Origin: CADEED01 sp035995425
GTDB lineage: Bacteria > Pseudomonadota > Gammaproteobacteria > Steroidobacterales > Steroidobacteraceae
NCBI GenBank assembly: GCA_035995425.1
Contig: DASYKM010000153.1
Location: 1-10,360 of the forward strand
Direction of reading: 5' to 3'
Length of the DNA: 10,360 nt
The translations under genes were made by a program, and so were the position numbers. The notes under the pieces were generated by a model, which was not told the origin of the DNA, made no database searches, and was given only the letters and a program-made list of their open reading frames with translations. This document shows positions 1 through 7,060 of the stretch, one piece after another. Numbering within the stretch: position 1 is the first letter of the stretch; each line of letters starts with the position of its first letter.

Positions 1-126
1 AAGGCCCATTGCTGGACTTTTTGGTTACTCGGTTAATGTCTCCAAAGGAGTCATTGACGCGAGTCCCCACACAAATTACCTGCAAATTTTTAGACAGCAA
101 TTCGGCCGCTTAGGGCCGAATAAGGG
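1..126 (-). other. 5' leader of a ribosomal RNA operon (16S gene off the left edge)
   Basis: Read on the minus strand, this is the transcribed leader of an rRNA operon. After the second promoter come a perfect 7-bp stem-loop, a boxA-like element and the stretch AATTTGTGTGGGGACTCG (60-77). That stretch is almost the same as the E. coli rrn leader sequence after boxA (from memory AATCTGTGTGGGCACTCG). A further imperfect hairpin at 35-55 (AATG-A-CTCC, loop TTT, GGAG-A-CATT) follows. No 16S start is visible, so the mature rRNA lies to the left of position 1. In Pseudomonas and relatives tyrS is also next to an rRNA operon, which supports the reading. The approximate transcript start at 126 is inferred from promoter spacing. 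Confidence 0.85.
84..120 (-). promoter_or_regulatory. boxB-like stem-loop and boxA antitermination element of the rRNA leader
   Basis: On the minus strand a perfect inverted repeat TTCGGCC-CTAAGC-GGCCGAA (101-120) is followed at 84-99 by TGCTGTCTAAAAATTT. The latter matches the E. coli rrn boxA region TGCTCTTTAACAATTT at 13 of 16 positions. A hairpin placed before boxA is the usual rrn order. BoxA binds NusB/S10 and lets RNA polymerase pass Rho-dependent stops while transcribing the long untranslated rRNA. The role is inferred from this similarity; the hairpin has no following U-tract and so is not a terminator. Confidence 0.75.
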
Positions 127-198
127 GGCGGAATTATAGGCTTGCGCCTAATCCCGTCAACTTTTGATTCAAACACTTATCACCCACCGCTTAGGGCC
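106..198 (-). repeat. 12-bp direct repeat following each rRNA promoter
   Basis: CCGCTTAGGGCC on the plus strand occurs exactly at 106-117 and 187-198. Each copy lies downstream of one of the two promoters on the minus strand, next to a GC-rich hairpin. Together with the matching -10, discriminator and spacer lengths, this suggests the promoter plus early leader was duplicated in tandem and has since diverged. Confidence 0.6.
133..160 (-). promoter_or_regulatory. rRNA operon promoter P2 (sigma70, stringent-type discriminator)
   Basis: On the minus strand TTGACG (155-160) and a perfect TATAAT (133-138) are separated by 16 bp. The -10 is followed by a GC-rich discriminator (TCCGCCCCC), the type that makes rRNA promoters sensitive to ppGpp/DksA and to initiating nucleotide supply. 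Just upstream of the -35 lies AT-rich sequence (about 161-182) that could act as an UP element. Transcription should begin near 125-126 and run left into the boxA leader. Confidence 0.85.
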
Positions 199-226
199 CG
201 AAGGCCGTCGGTGCGTGAGGGGGCGC

Positions 227-254
227 ATTATAGGGAGCGATTCCGGTCTGTCAA
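227..254 (-). promoter_or_regulatory. rRNA operon promoter P1 (consensus sigma70, stringent-type discriminator)
   Basis: On the minus strand a perfect -35 TTGACA (249-254) and a perfect -10 TATAAT (227-232) are separated by 16 bp. The discriminator after the -10 is GCGCCCCCTC, again GC-rich. It lies 94 bp upstream of P2 and has the same layout, as in the P1/P2 tandem promoters of rrn operons. The early transcript can form a GGCC-TTCG-GGCC tetraloop hairpin (196-207). The promoter also lies downstream of the tyrS stop codon, so tyrS read-through could add to it. Confidence 0.88.
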
Positions 255-333
255 CGCGATGTCACATTCACCGTCGGAATTCTCCTAAAGCATTGAAAGC
301 CACAGGATTTTTCCTTGCCGAGTGGCCCGCTAC

Positions 334-359
334 AGCGACACGGAGACGGCCGTGTCGCT
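334..359 (-). terminator. Strong stem-loop just after tyrS, possible attenuating terminator
   Basis: A perfect 10-bp inverted repeat (AGCGACACGG at 334-343, CCGTGTCGCT at 350-359, 6-base loop) lies 23 bases past the tyrS stop codon. It sits where a terminator would be expected, between tyrS and the rRNA promoters. No U-tract follows on either strand, so it is not a classical intrinsic terminator. It may instead stabilise the tyrS mRNA 3' end or slow polymerase. The stretch 255-333 between it and P1 shows nothing else that I recognise. Confidence 0.4.
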
Positions 360-382
360 CAAAGCGCGAGCCAGGCGTCCGG

Positions 383-1603
383 TTAGGTGTTTTGCAGCTC
401 GACCCAGCGGTATTTGTGCTTCCCAACCTGGATGAGAAAGGTGCCAGCGGACAGCGAGTGGTCTCGTCCGGCCACTTTCGTAAGGGTTTCGGCGTTCGCT
501 CCAACCCGCACTGCCCCTTGGTCGATCATGCGATTGCCGTCGGAAGTACTCGCCACCAGGCCCGCATTTTTCAGCACATTCGCCAGGCGCTGCGGCGATC
601 CGTCTGTAGTTAGGGTAACGCGCTCGATCTGCTCGGGCACCTGCCCTTGCTGAAACCGCGCGACGAATGCGTCGCGCGCGCGAACGCCGGCCCCGACACC
701 GTGGAAACGCTCGACGACTTCAACCCCGAGCTCGAACTTCACGTCGCGCGGATTGCGGCCGTCCGCGACAGATTTACGCAAAGCGGCAACCTCGGGGAGC
801 GGCCGGAAAGACAACAGCTCGAAATACCGCCACATCAGCTCGTCGGAGATCGACATGAGCTTGCCGAACTGGATATCTGCCGCCTCGTTGATGCCGATGT
901 AGTTGCCCAGCGACTTCGACATCTTGTTCACACCGTCGAGACCCTCGAGCAGCGGCATCGTCATGACGATCTGCGGCTCCTGGCCGTAACTCTCCTGCAG
1001 CTGACGACCCACGAGCAGATTGAACTTCTGATCCGTGCCACCGAGCTCGACATCGCTCTTGAGCGCCACAGAATCGTATCCCTGCACGAGCGGATAGAGG
1101 AATTCGTGAATGGCGATCGGCTGATTGCCCTTGTAGCGTTTGGCAAAATCGTCGCGCTCGAGCATGCGAGCGACCGTGTGGCGCCCGGCAATTTCGATGA
1201 GTCCCGCCGCGCTCATGCTGCCGAACCAGCGCGAATTGAAATCGACTCGTGTTTTTTCGGGATCGAGAATCTTGAAGATCTGCTCTTGGTAGGTCTTCGC
1301 GTTCGCTTCGACCTGCTCGCGCGTGAGCGGCGGTCGGGTGGCGTTTCGGCCGGTCGGATCGCCGATCATCCCGGTGAAGTCGCCGATCAGAAATGTCACC
1401 TCGTGTCCAAAGGTCTGGAACTGGCGCATCTTGTTGATGAGCACCGTGTGACCGAGATGCAAGTCGGGCGCCGTCGGATCGAAGCCCGCCTTGATACGCA
1501 GCGGCTTGCCACGCGCGAGCTTTTTCACGAGCTCGCTTTCGACAAGAACCTCCTGGGTTCCACGCAACAGTTCCGCGAGTTGATTCTGCGATTCGCCGTC
1601 CAT
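383..1603 (-). CDS. tyrS: Tyrosine--tRNA ligase (type 2, TyrZ-like class)
   Basis: Cytoplasmic class I aminoacyl-tRNA synthetase that charges tRNA-Tyr with tyrosine using ATP. The 406-residue product shows the signature HLGH at 49-52 (the HIGH motif), YPLVQGYD at 170-177, GGTDQ at 188-192 and KMSKS at 227-231. An S4-type RNA-binding domain follows from about 340 to the end. Length and the HLGH variant fit the second TyrRS subfamily found in Pseudomonas and Haemophilus rather than the E. coli type. The ATG at 1601-1603 was chosen because the recognisable N-terminus (MDGESQNQL) begins there and a GAAGAG ribosome-binding sequence lies just upstream. The same frame stays open to 2473, but that part is antisense to the peptidase gene. 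The gene is divergent from the M23 peptidase and is followed by the rRNA promoters. Confidence 0.97.
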   Translation of the reverse strand: MDGESQNQLAELLRGTQEVLVESELVKKLARGKPLRIKAGFDPTAPDLHLGHTVLINKMRQFQTFGHEVTFLIGDFTGMIGDPTGRNATRPPLTREQVEANAKTYQEQIFKILDPEKTRVDFNSRWFGSMSAAGLIEIAGRHTVARMLERDDFAKRYKGNQPIAIHEFLYPLVQGYDSVALKSDVELGGTDQKFNLLVGRQLQESYGQEPQIVMTMPLLEGLDGVNKMSKSLGNYIGINEAADIQFGKLMSISDELMWRYFELLSFRPLPEVAALRKSVADGRNPRDVKFELGVEVVERFHGVGAGVRARDAFVARFQQGQVPEQIERVTLTTDGSPQRLANVLKNAGLVASTSDGNRMIDQGAVRVGANAETLTKVAGRDHSLSAGTFLIQVGKHKYRWVELQNT

Positions 1604-1720
1604 TCGTCTCTTCGATGTTCCGGTTGTTATTAGGAGATCGGGCAGGTTTGAAAGCGCGGTCACATTCTGATTGCGCGTCGATTGACCCGTTATCGATCCG
1701 TGGGTTACGTTGTATAGATC

Positions 1721-3016
1721 GTGCCGATCTTCATCAAGTCCGCCATCCCGGGACTCTCGACCCGGTCCGCTTGCCTTCTGCAGATCGGGCTCGTCGCGAT
1801 CGTTGCGGCGCTCGTGGCCCTGCCGCGCGAGCCCGAGGCGCAGCCGCTCGAGGCGCAGGTGCCCGCGACCCACGCCCCGGCCGTTGAACTGCCGGCTGCG
1901 ACGCAGGAGGCGAGCCTTGGCTTCTCCACCATCGAGGTGGTGGTCAGTCGCAATGACACCATGGATCGCCTGTTTCGGCGCTTCGAACTCAACCTCGGTG
2001 ACCTCGCGACCTTGCGCAACCTTCCCGAGCTGCGCAGTCAGGTCGATCGGCTCAGACCCGGGGAACTGCTGCGTTTCACGCATCGCGGCGGCGAGTTGGT
2101 CGGGCTCGAACGCAAGTTGTCCGACAGCGAGACGCTCAAGGTCACTCGCGAGGCAGACGGCTTCAGCAGCGATGTTCTCGAGAATCCCCTCGAGGTTCAC
2201 ACCCGAACGGCGAGCGCGACGATTCAAAGCTCGCTGTTTCAAGCAGCCGCAGACGCCGAGCTCTCCGATCGCGTCGCCTTCGACCTCGCCGAGATCTTTC
2301 AATACGACATCGATTTCGTACTCGATATACAGCCCGGCGACCGCTTCAGCGTGGTGTACGAAGAAATCTTCCAGGACGGCCAGCCGCTTCGAATCGGAAA
2401 TATCCTCGCGGCAAAATTCGTCAACGATGGCCGCGAATACCGAGCGGTGCGCTTCGTGGATGCCGAGGGGCACGGTCAGTATTTCTCCCCCGACGGCAGG
2501 AGTCTGCGCAAGGCATTCATTCGCGCGCCGGTACAGTTCTCACGCGTGAGCTCGCGTTTCAATCCCTCGCGAAAGCATCCGGTGCTGAACCGCATTCGAG
2601 CCCACAAGGGTGTCGACTACGCGGCGCCGGTCGGCACGCCGGTACGCGCCGCGGGCGACGGGCGCGTGAAGTTCGTCGGCCGGCAAGGCGGTTTCGGCAA
2701 CGTCATCGAGCTCGAACATGGTTCCGGCGTAGTGACCGTCTACGGGCACCTGTCGCGATTCTCGGCGAAGTTGCGCCGTGGTCAGCACGTGGAACTTGCG
2801 CAGGTGATCGGCTACGTCGGCATGACCGGCCTCGCCACCGGGCCGCATCTGCACTACGAATATCGCGTCCGCGGGGTGCACAAGAACCCGCAGACCGTTC
2901 CCCTGCCGGATGCAGAGCCTATCCCGGCCGCCGAACGCGAAAATTTCCTCCTCGCCACGGCAGAGCTGGTGAATCTGCTCGATCTGCCGGCCGGACCCGC
3001 ACTGGTAGCTCGTTGA
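1721..3016 (+). CDS. M23 family murein endopeptidase, MepM/YebA-like
   Basis: Predicted zinc metallopeptidase that cuts peptidoglycan cross-links in the periplasm (LytM/lysostaphin family). The 431-residue protein has one hydrophobic segment near residues 17-35, a signal peptide or membrane anchor. A middle region, about 70-250, looks like the OapA/LysM-like part of MepM-type enzymes. The M23 domain spans about 270-400. Zinc and catalytic residues are visible as H295-xxx-D299, H343 (YGH) and H376-L-H378. The start is a GTG; an in-frame TAG four bases upstream (1715-1717) excludes any earlier start. No clear ribosome-binding sequence precedes it. The homologous gene in Pseudomonas also lies divergent from tyrS. 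Whether it acts as hydrolase for cell elongation, as E. coli MepM does, is inferred from family membership. Confidence 0.9.
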   Translation: MPIFIKSAIPGLSTRSACLLQIGLVAIVAALVALPREPEAQPLEAQVPATHAPAVELPAATQEASLGFSTIEVVVSRNDTMDRLFRRFELNLGDLATLRNLPELRSQVDRLRPGELLRFTHRGGELVGLERKLSDSETLKVTREADGFSSDVLENPLEVHTRTASATIQSSLFQAAADAELSDRVAFDLAEIFQYDIDFVLDIQPGDRFSVVYEEIFQDGQPLRIGNILAAKFVNDGREYRAVRFVDAEGHGQYFSPDGRSLRKAFIRAPVQFSRVSSRFNPSRKHPVLNRIRAHKGVDYAAPVGTPVRAAGDGRVKFVGRQGGFGNVIELEHGSGVVTVYGHLSRFSAKLRRGQHVELAQVIGYVGMTGLATGPHLHYEYRVRGVHKNPQTVPLPDAEPIPAAERENFLLATAELVNLLDLPAGPALVAR

Positions 3017-3027
3017 GCGTGAACCAA

Positions 3028-3040
3028 CTGTCACATTAAT
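3028..3040 (+). promoter_or_regulatory. Possible half Pho box upstream of ppk1
   Basis: CTGTCACATTAAT matches the first half of a PhoB-binding direct repeat (CTGTCA plus A/T-rich spacer), 46 bases before the ppk1 start codon. The second half at the usual 11-bp spacing is missing; a weak CTGTGGT lies 23 bases further on. It is only suggestive, though phosphate-starvation control of ppk is known in some bacteria. Confidence 0.2.
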
Positions 3041-3085
3041 CCGGCGGAGGCTGTGGTCTGATAGCGCGAAACCAGCCCCCGCGCC

Positions 3086-5170
3086 ATGGACCAGCCCGAT
3101 CTCCGCTCTGCCGAGCACTACATCAATCGCGAGTTGTCGCTGCTCGATTTCAACGGGCGAGTGCTCGCGCAGGCGCTCGACGCCCGGGTACCGCTGCTCG
3201 AGCGGCTGAAATTCCTCTGCATATCGTCTAACAACCTCGACGAGTTCTTCGAGATCCGCGTGGCGGGCCTCAAGCAGCGCCTCGAGCTCGGATCGAATCA
3301 GCCAGGTGCCGACGGCCTGACCATCACCGAGCAACTACAGGCGATTCACGACCAGACACGCAGCCTGGTGGACGCGCAATATGCCTGTCTCAACGACGTG
3401 CTCCTGCCGGCGCTGTGGAATCAGGGCATCGAACTTCTGGCGCGTGCGGCCTGGGACACTGCCACCGCGCACTGGCTGGCGCGATATTTCGAGCGTGAAG
3501 TCGAACCGGTTCTCTCACCACTCGGCCTCGATCCCGCGCGTCCGTTTCCACGCATCCAGAACAAGAGTCTGAATTTCATCGTCCGCCTCGCGGGGCAGGA
3601 CGCTTTCGGTCGGGACACCGGCCTCGCCATCGTGCAGGCGCCCCGTTCGTTGCCACGCGTGGTCGCCCTCCCCGAGGAAGGCGGGCGCAAACGATTCGTG
3701 CTGCTGAGCGGCATCGTGCAGCAGTTCGTCTCGCGGCTGTTTTCCGGCATGGAAGTGCTCGGCTGCTATCAATTCCGCGTGACGCGAAACAGCGATCTGT
3801 TCGTCGACGACGAAGAAGTCGATGACCTGCGCCGCGCGCTCGAAGGTGAACTCGCCCACCGCCGCTACGGCGCCGCCGTCCGGCTCGAAGTCTCGTCCGA
3901 CTGTCCGCCGGATCTCGACGCGTTTCTCATGCGGCAATTCACCCTGAACGAAGTGGATTTCTATGAAGTAGACGGGCCCGTCAATCTGAACCGGCTCGAC
4001 GCCATTTACGACCTCGTGCAACGGCCGGATCTCAAGTATCCGATCTTCACACCGGGCCTGCCCCGGCGCGTTGCCGGCTCGACCGACCTGTTATCGGTGA
4101 TCCGCCAGAAAGACGTGCTGTTGCACCATCCGTTCCACAGCTTCGGGCCGGTGCTCGATTTCCTGCGTGGCGCGGCAGCCGATCCGCGCGTGCTGGCCAT
4201 AAAGCAGACGTTGTACCGCACCGGCAACGAGTCGCCGATCGTCGAAGCGCTGGTCGCCTCCGCGCATTCCGGCAAGGACGTCACGGTCATCGTCGAGCTG
4301 CGGGCGCGGTTCGATGAAGAGGCCAATATCGAACTCTCCAACCGCCTGCAGGAAGCCGGCGCGCACGTCATGTATGGCGTGGTCGGCTTCAAGACCCACT
4401 GCAAGATGTCGATGGTGGTGCGGCGGGAATCGGCGGGGCTGCGCCGCTACTGCCATCTCGGTACCGGCAACTATCATCCACGGACGGCGCGCGGCTACAC
4501 CGACTACAGTCTGTTCACCTGCGATCCCCAGATTGGCCAGGATGTGCACGAACTGTTCCTGCAGCTGACCAGTCTGACGCAGACGCCGCAACTCTCCCGG
4601 CTCCTCCAGTCGCCGTTCGGCCTGCATGAAAAGCTGCTGGAGAAGATAGACCGTGAAACGCGGCACGCGAACTCCGGACAGCCGGCGCGAATCATCGCCA
4701 AGATGAACTCACTGGTCGAGCCGAAGATCATCGAAGCGCTCTATCGGGCCTCGCGCGCCGGCGTAAAAGTCGATCTCATCATCCGCGGACTGTGCGCGCT
4801 CCGACCGGGAATTCCAGGCGTTTCCGAAAACATACGCGTGCGCTCGATCGTCGGCCGTTTTCTCGAGCATTCGCGCGTGTTCTATTTCAGCAGCGACGGC
4901 GACAGCGAGTTGTACCTGGCGAGCGCCGACTGGATGGAGCGCAATTTTTTCCGCCGCGTGGAAATCGCTTTCCCGGTGCGCGAACAGACGCACCGCGACC
5001 GCATCCTGCGCGACCTAGACTCCTACCTGGCCGACAACAACCAGTCCTGGGCACTCGGCCCCGATGGCCGGTATACGCGCCGCGAACGGGGCAACGAACC
5101 GGTGCGCGATGCGCAGGCCGCGCTACTGACCCGTTACGCCGCCGGCAGCGTGCCCGTCATCGTTCCCTAG
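3086..5170 (+). CDS. ppk1: Polyphosphate kinase 1
   Basis: Membrane-associated enzyme that reversibly moves the terminal phosphate of ATP onto growing inorganic polyphosphate chains. The 694-residue protein is close to the usual 690 of the family. The N-terminal domain opens with the conserved INRELSLLDFN and the run SSNNLDEFFEIRV near residues 48-60. The C-terminal half carries the phospholipase-D-like catalytic core: R378 (LYRTGNE), R408 (ELRARFDEEANI), the autophosphorylated histidine H438 (KTHCK) and H457 (CHLGTGN). These match E. coli R375, R405, H435 and H454 with a constant offset of three. It starts 69 bases after the peptidase gene on the same strand, without a good ribosome-binding site, and may be co-transcribed or have its own promoter. 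It converges on ppx with 8 bases between stop codons, whereas in E. coli ppk and ppx form one operon. Confidence 0.97.
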   Translation: MDQPDLRSAEHYINRELSLLDFNGRVLAQALDARVPLLERLKFLCISSNNLDEFFEIRVAGLKQRLELGSNQPGADGLTITEQLQAIHDQTRSLVDAQYACLNDVLLPALWNQGIELLARAAWDTATAHWLARYFEREVEPVLSPLGLDPARPFPRIQNKSLNFIVRLAGQDAFGRDTGLAIVQAPRSLPRVVALPEEGGRKRFVLLSGIVQQFVSRLFSGMEVLGCYQFRVTRNSDLFVDDEEVDDLRRALEGELAHRRYGAAVRLEVSSDCPPDLDAFLMRQFTLNEVDFYEVDGPVNLNRLDAIYDLVQRPDLKYPIFTPGLPRRVAGSTDLLSVIRQKDVLLHHPFHSFGPVLDFLRGAAADPRVLAIKQTLYRTGNESPIVEALVASAHSGKDVTVIVELRARFDEEANIELSNRLQEAGAHVMYGVVGFKTHCKMSMVVRRESAGLRRYCHLGTGNYHPRTARGYTDYSLFTCDPQIGQDVHELFLQLTSLTQTPQLSRLLQSPFGLHEKLLEKIDRETRHANSGQPARIIAKMNSLVEPKIIEALYRASRAGVKVDLIIRGLCALRPGIPGVSENIRVRSIVGRFLEHSRVFYFSSDGDSELYLASADWMERNFFRRVEIAFPVREQTHRDRILRDLDSYLADNNQSWALGPDGRYTRRERGNEPVRDAQAALLTRYAAGSVPVIVP

Positions 5171-5178
5171 CGGTCCCT

Positions 5179-6696
5179 TTACTTGGCGGTAAATACCCGC
5201 AGCCGGAAACCCACGCTCTTGAGGTTTTCGATCTCGAGTTGCAGGTCGGCGACGGTGAGCGGGTGATCGTCCAGCCAATTCGGCGGGAAACGCATTTCCA
5301 GCGAATCGACGCGCGCCGCAAGCTTGATGGCGGGCAACGACACGCTGCTGCGACCTCGATGCAACAGCACAGCCAGGCGCAACAGCAGCGTCATCGCCGG
5401 CGCGCGCTTGTCCCACGGGGCGGCCAGTTCGTCCGCTTCCTCGATGGCCGGTTTGCGCCGATGGCTACCCACCATGATGGCCAGCAGCTTCTGCTCCTCG
5501 CGTGGAAATCCCGCCATGTCGGCGTTCGCCAGTAGATAGGCGCCGTGGCGATGGTAGCCGCTGTGCGCCACGTCCAGTCCGATCTCGTGCAGGCGGGCCG
5601 CCCAGCGCAGGATCTGTTCGATCGCCGGATCGGCGAGCGGCCAGACTTCCTCCACCTGCGACAGGAAGTCGGTCGCCGTGGCCTCGACGCGCTCCGCCTG
5701 CGCGAGGTCGACGTGATAACGCTCCTGCATGCTGCGCACCGTGCGTTCACGCGCGTCTTCGTCGGTGTAACGGCCGAGGAGGTCGTAGAGCAATCCTTCG
5801 CGCATCGCGCCGTCGGCGACGCGCATCGATTCGACGCCGAGCTGCTCGAAGACTTCGGAAAGGATGGCCACGCCGCCGGCGAATGACAGCTTGCGATCGT
5901 CGGTGATCGCATTCAGCTTGAGGTCGCGGATGTGCTCGAGACGACCGAGCTCGTAGATGATGCGCTCCAGGCCGTCGGCGCCGATGTCGACCGCCGCCGG
6001 ATCGAGCTCGCGGATGGTGTCGCCGATCGCCCGCACCGTTCCCGAGCTGCCCACCGCCTCGTCGAATCCGCGGCGGCGGAAGGCGGCCTGGTAAGGCTCG
6101 ATGGCCTGGCGCGCCGCGACGCGCGCGCGCTGCATGCGTTTTTGCGAAAGCCGACCGTCGGCGAAGAATTCCTCGCTCAGTCGCACGCAGCCGATCTGCA
6201 GGCTTTCCAGCTCGAGCGGCTCCAATCCCTCGCCGATGATGATCTCGGTGCTGCCGCCGCCGATGTCGCACACCAGGCGCCGCCCGGGCCCCGCCGGCAT
6301 CGTGTGCGACACGCCGGAGTAAATGAGCCGCGCCTCTTCGATACCGGAAACGATTTCGATCGGATGGCCGAGCGCTTCGCGGGCGCGTTCGACGAACGCC
6401 TCCTTGCGACGCGCGCGGCGCAGCGCATTGGTTCCGACCACGCGGACACTGTCGGGCCGCATGTCGCGCAAGCGCTGGCCGAATCTTTCGAGACAGGCCA
6501 ATGCGCGCGCGGCGACTTCCTTGTTCAGCCGGCCGTCGGGTTCGATGCCGGCGCCGAGCCGCACCATTTCGCGCAGACGATCGAGAATGACCAGCTGGCC
6601 GTGCGTGTACCGCGCGACCACCATGTGGAAACTGTTGGAACCTAGATCGACCGCCGCCAATACGTCCGGAACGGACTTCGGAGCGCGTCGCGCCAC
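5179..6696 (-). CDS. ppx: Exopolyphosphatase (Ppx/GppA family)
   Basis: Predicted to release phosphate from the ends of polyphosphate chains; some family members also hydrolyse pppGpp to ppGpp. The 505-residue length matches the long, Ppx-type form (E. coli Ppx 513). The ASKHA-fold phosphate loops are visible: DLGSNSFHM at 17-25, GTNALRRA at 88-95, SGIEEAR at 117-123 with E121 at the catalytic-base position, and DIGGGSTE at 144-151. The C-terminal third (about 320-500) is the HD-like domain with HEIGLDVAHSGYHRHG. The start is GTG at 6694-6696, giving the conserved N-terminus directly; no strong ribosome-binding site is seen. It starts 15 bases after erpA and appears to be the last gene of the rppH operon. 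Ppx and GppA activity cannot be separated from sequence alone, but the neighbouring ppk1 favours exopolyphosphatase. Confidence 0.93.
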   Translation of the reverse strand: MARRAPKSVPDVLAAVDLGSNSFHMVVARYTHGQLVILDRLREMVRLGAGIEPDGRLNKEVAARALACLERFGQRLRDMRPDSVRVVGTNALRRARRKEAFVERAREALGHPIEIVSGIEEARLIYSGVSHTMPAGPGRRLVCDIGGGSTEIIIGEGLEPLELESLQIGCVRLSEEFFADGRLSQKRMQRARVAARQAIEPYQAAFRRRGFDEAVGSSGTVRAIGDTIRELDPAAVDIGADGLERIIYELGRLEHIRDLKLNAITDDRKLSFAGGVAILSEVFEQLGVESMRVADGAMREGLLYDLLGRYTDEDARERTVRSMQERYHVDLAQAERVEATATDFLSQVEEVWPLADPAIEQILRWAARLHEIGLDVAHSGYHRHGAYLLANADMAGFPREEQKLLAIMVGSHRRKPAIEEADELAAPWDKRAPAMTLLLRLAVLLHRGRSSVSLPAIKLAARVDSLEMRFPPNWLDDHPLTVADLQLEIENLKSVGFRLRVFTAK

Positions 6697-6711
6697 GTCA
6701 GGGAGCGAGGA

Positions 6712-7050
6712 TCAGGCGGAGAACGACGAGCCGCAACCGCAAGTGGTCTGCGCGTTCGGATTGCGAATCACGAACTGCGCGCCATCGAGGCCCTCGCGGT
6801 AGTCGATTTCGGCGCCGGTGAGGTACTGCACGCTCATCGGATCGATCAGCAGCTTGACGCCGAGATTTTCGACGCAGGTGTCGCCGTCCTGTTCCTGCTC
6901 GTCGAATTCGAATCCGTACTGCATGCCGGAGCAACCGCCGCCCTGCACGAAAACGCGCAGTTTGAGGTTCGGATTGCCCTCGCCACGGATCAGGTCGCCG
7001 ACCTTGCGGGCGGCGGCATCGGTGAATGTGAGTGTCTCGGTATCGATCAT
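6712..7050 (-). CDS. erpA: Iron-sulfur cluster insertion protein ErpA
   Basis: A-type carrier that hands Fe-S clusters to target apoproteins in the cytoplasm, for example enzymes of isoprenoid synthesis and respiration in E. coli. The 112-residue protein has the three cluster-binding cysteines of the family: C40 in GGGCSGMQYGF and C104/C106 in the C-terminal TTCGCGSSF. The ATG at 7048-7050 gives an N-terminus (MIDTETLTF) and length close to E. coli ErpA (114). A TTG 36 bases upstream would overlap the bactofilin gene and is less likely. It starts 10 bases after the bactofilin stop codon. Closely related SufA/IscA is excluded mainly by context and the erpA-like ends; no isc or suf genes are nearby. 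Confidence 0.93.
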   Translation of the reverse strand: MIDTETLTFTDAAARKVGDLIRGEGNPNLKLRVFVQGGGCSGMQYGFEFDEQEQDGDTCVENLGVKLLIDPMSVQYLTGAEIDYREGLDGAQFVIRNPNAQTTCGCGSSFSA

Positions 7051-7060
7051 GGTCTGCACA

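Noticed and set aside
101..120. Intrinsic terminator in the rRNA leader
   Set aside because: The hairpin is perfect but no U-tract follows. Its position directly before boxA fits a boxB-like leader hairpin better.
164..613. Plus-strand 149-codon frame over the rRNA promoter region and the end of tyrS
   Set aside because: It crosses both rRNA promoters and the tyrS 3' end, and its composition is shadow-like with no domain.
647..1633. Plus-strand 328-codon open frame opposite tyrS
   Set aside because: It is the shadow of tyrS on the other strand, rich in R, H and E, without domain features.
1682..1719. Plus-strand promoter for the M23 gene (TTGACC at 1682 and TATAGA at 1713)
   Set aside because: The spacing is 25 bp, far from the 16-18 needed, and the -10 would lie against the start codon.
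1604..2473. Open minus-strand extension of the tyrS frame, about 290 codons antisense to the M23 gene
   Set aside because: TyrS homology begins exactly at the ATG at 1603. The extension has no recognisable domain, and GC-rich coding sequence often leaves the antisense frame open.
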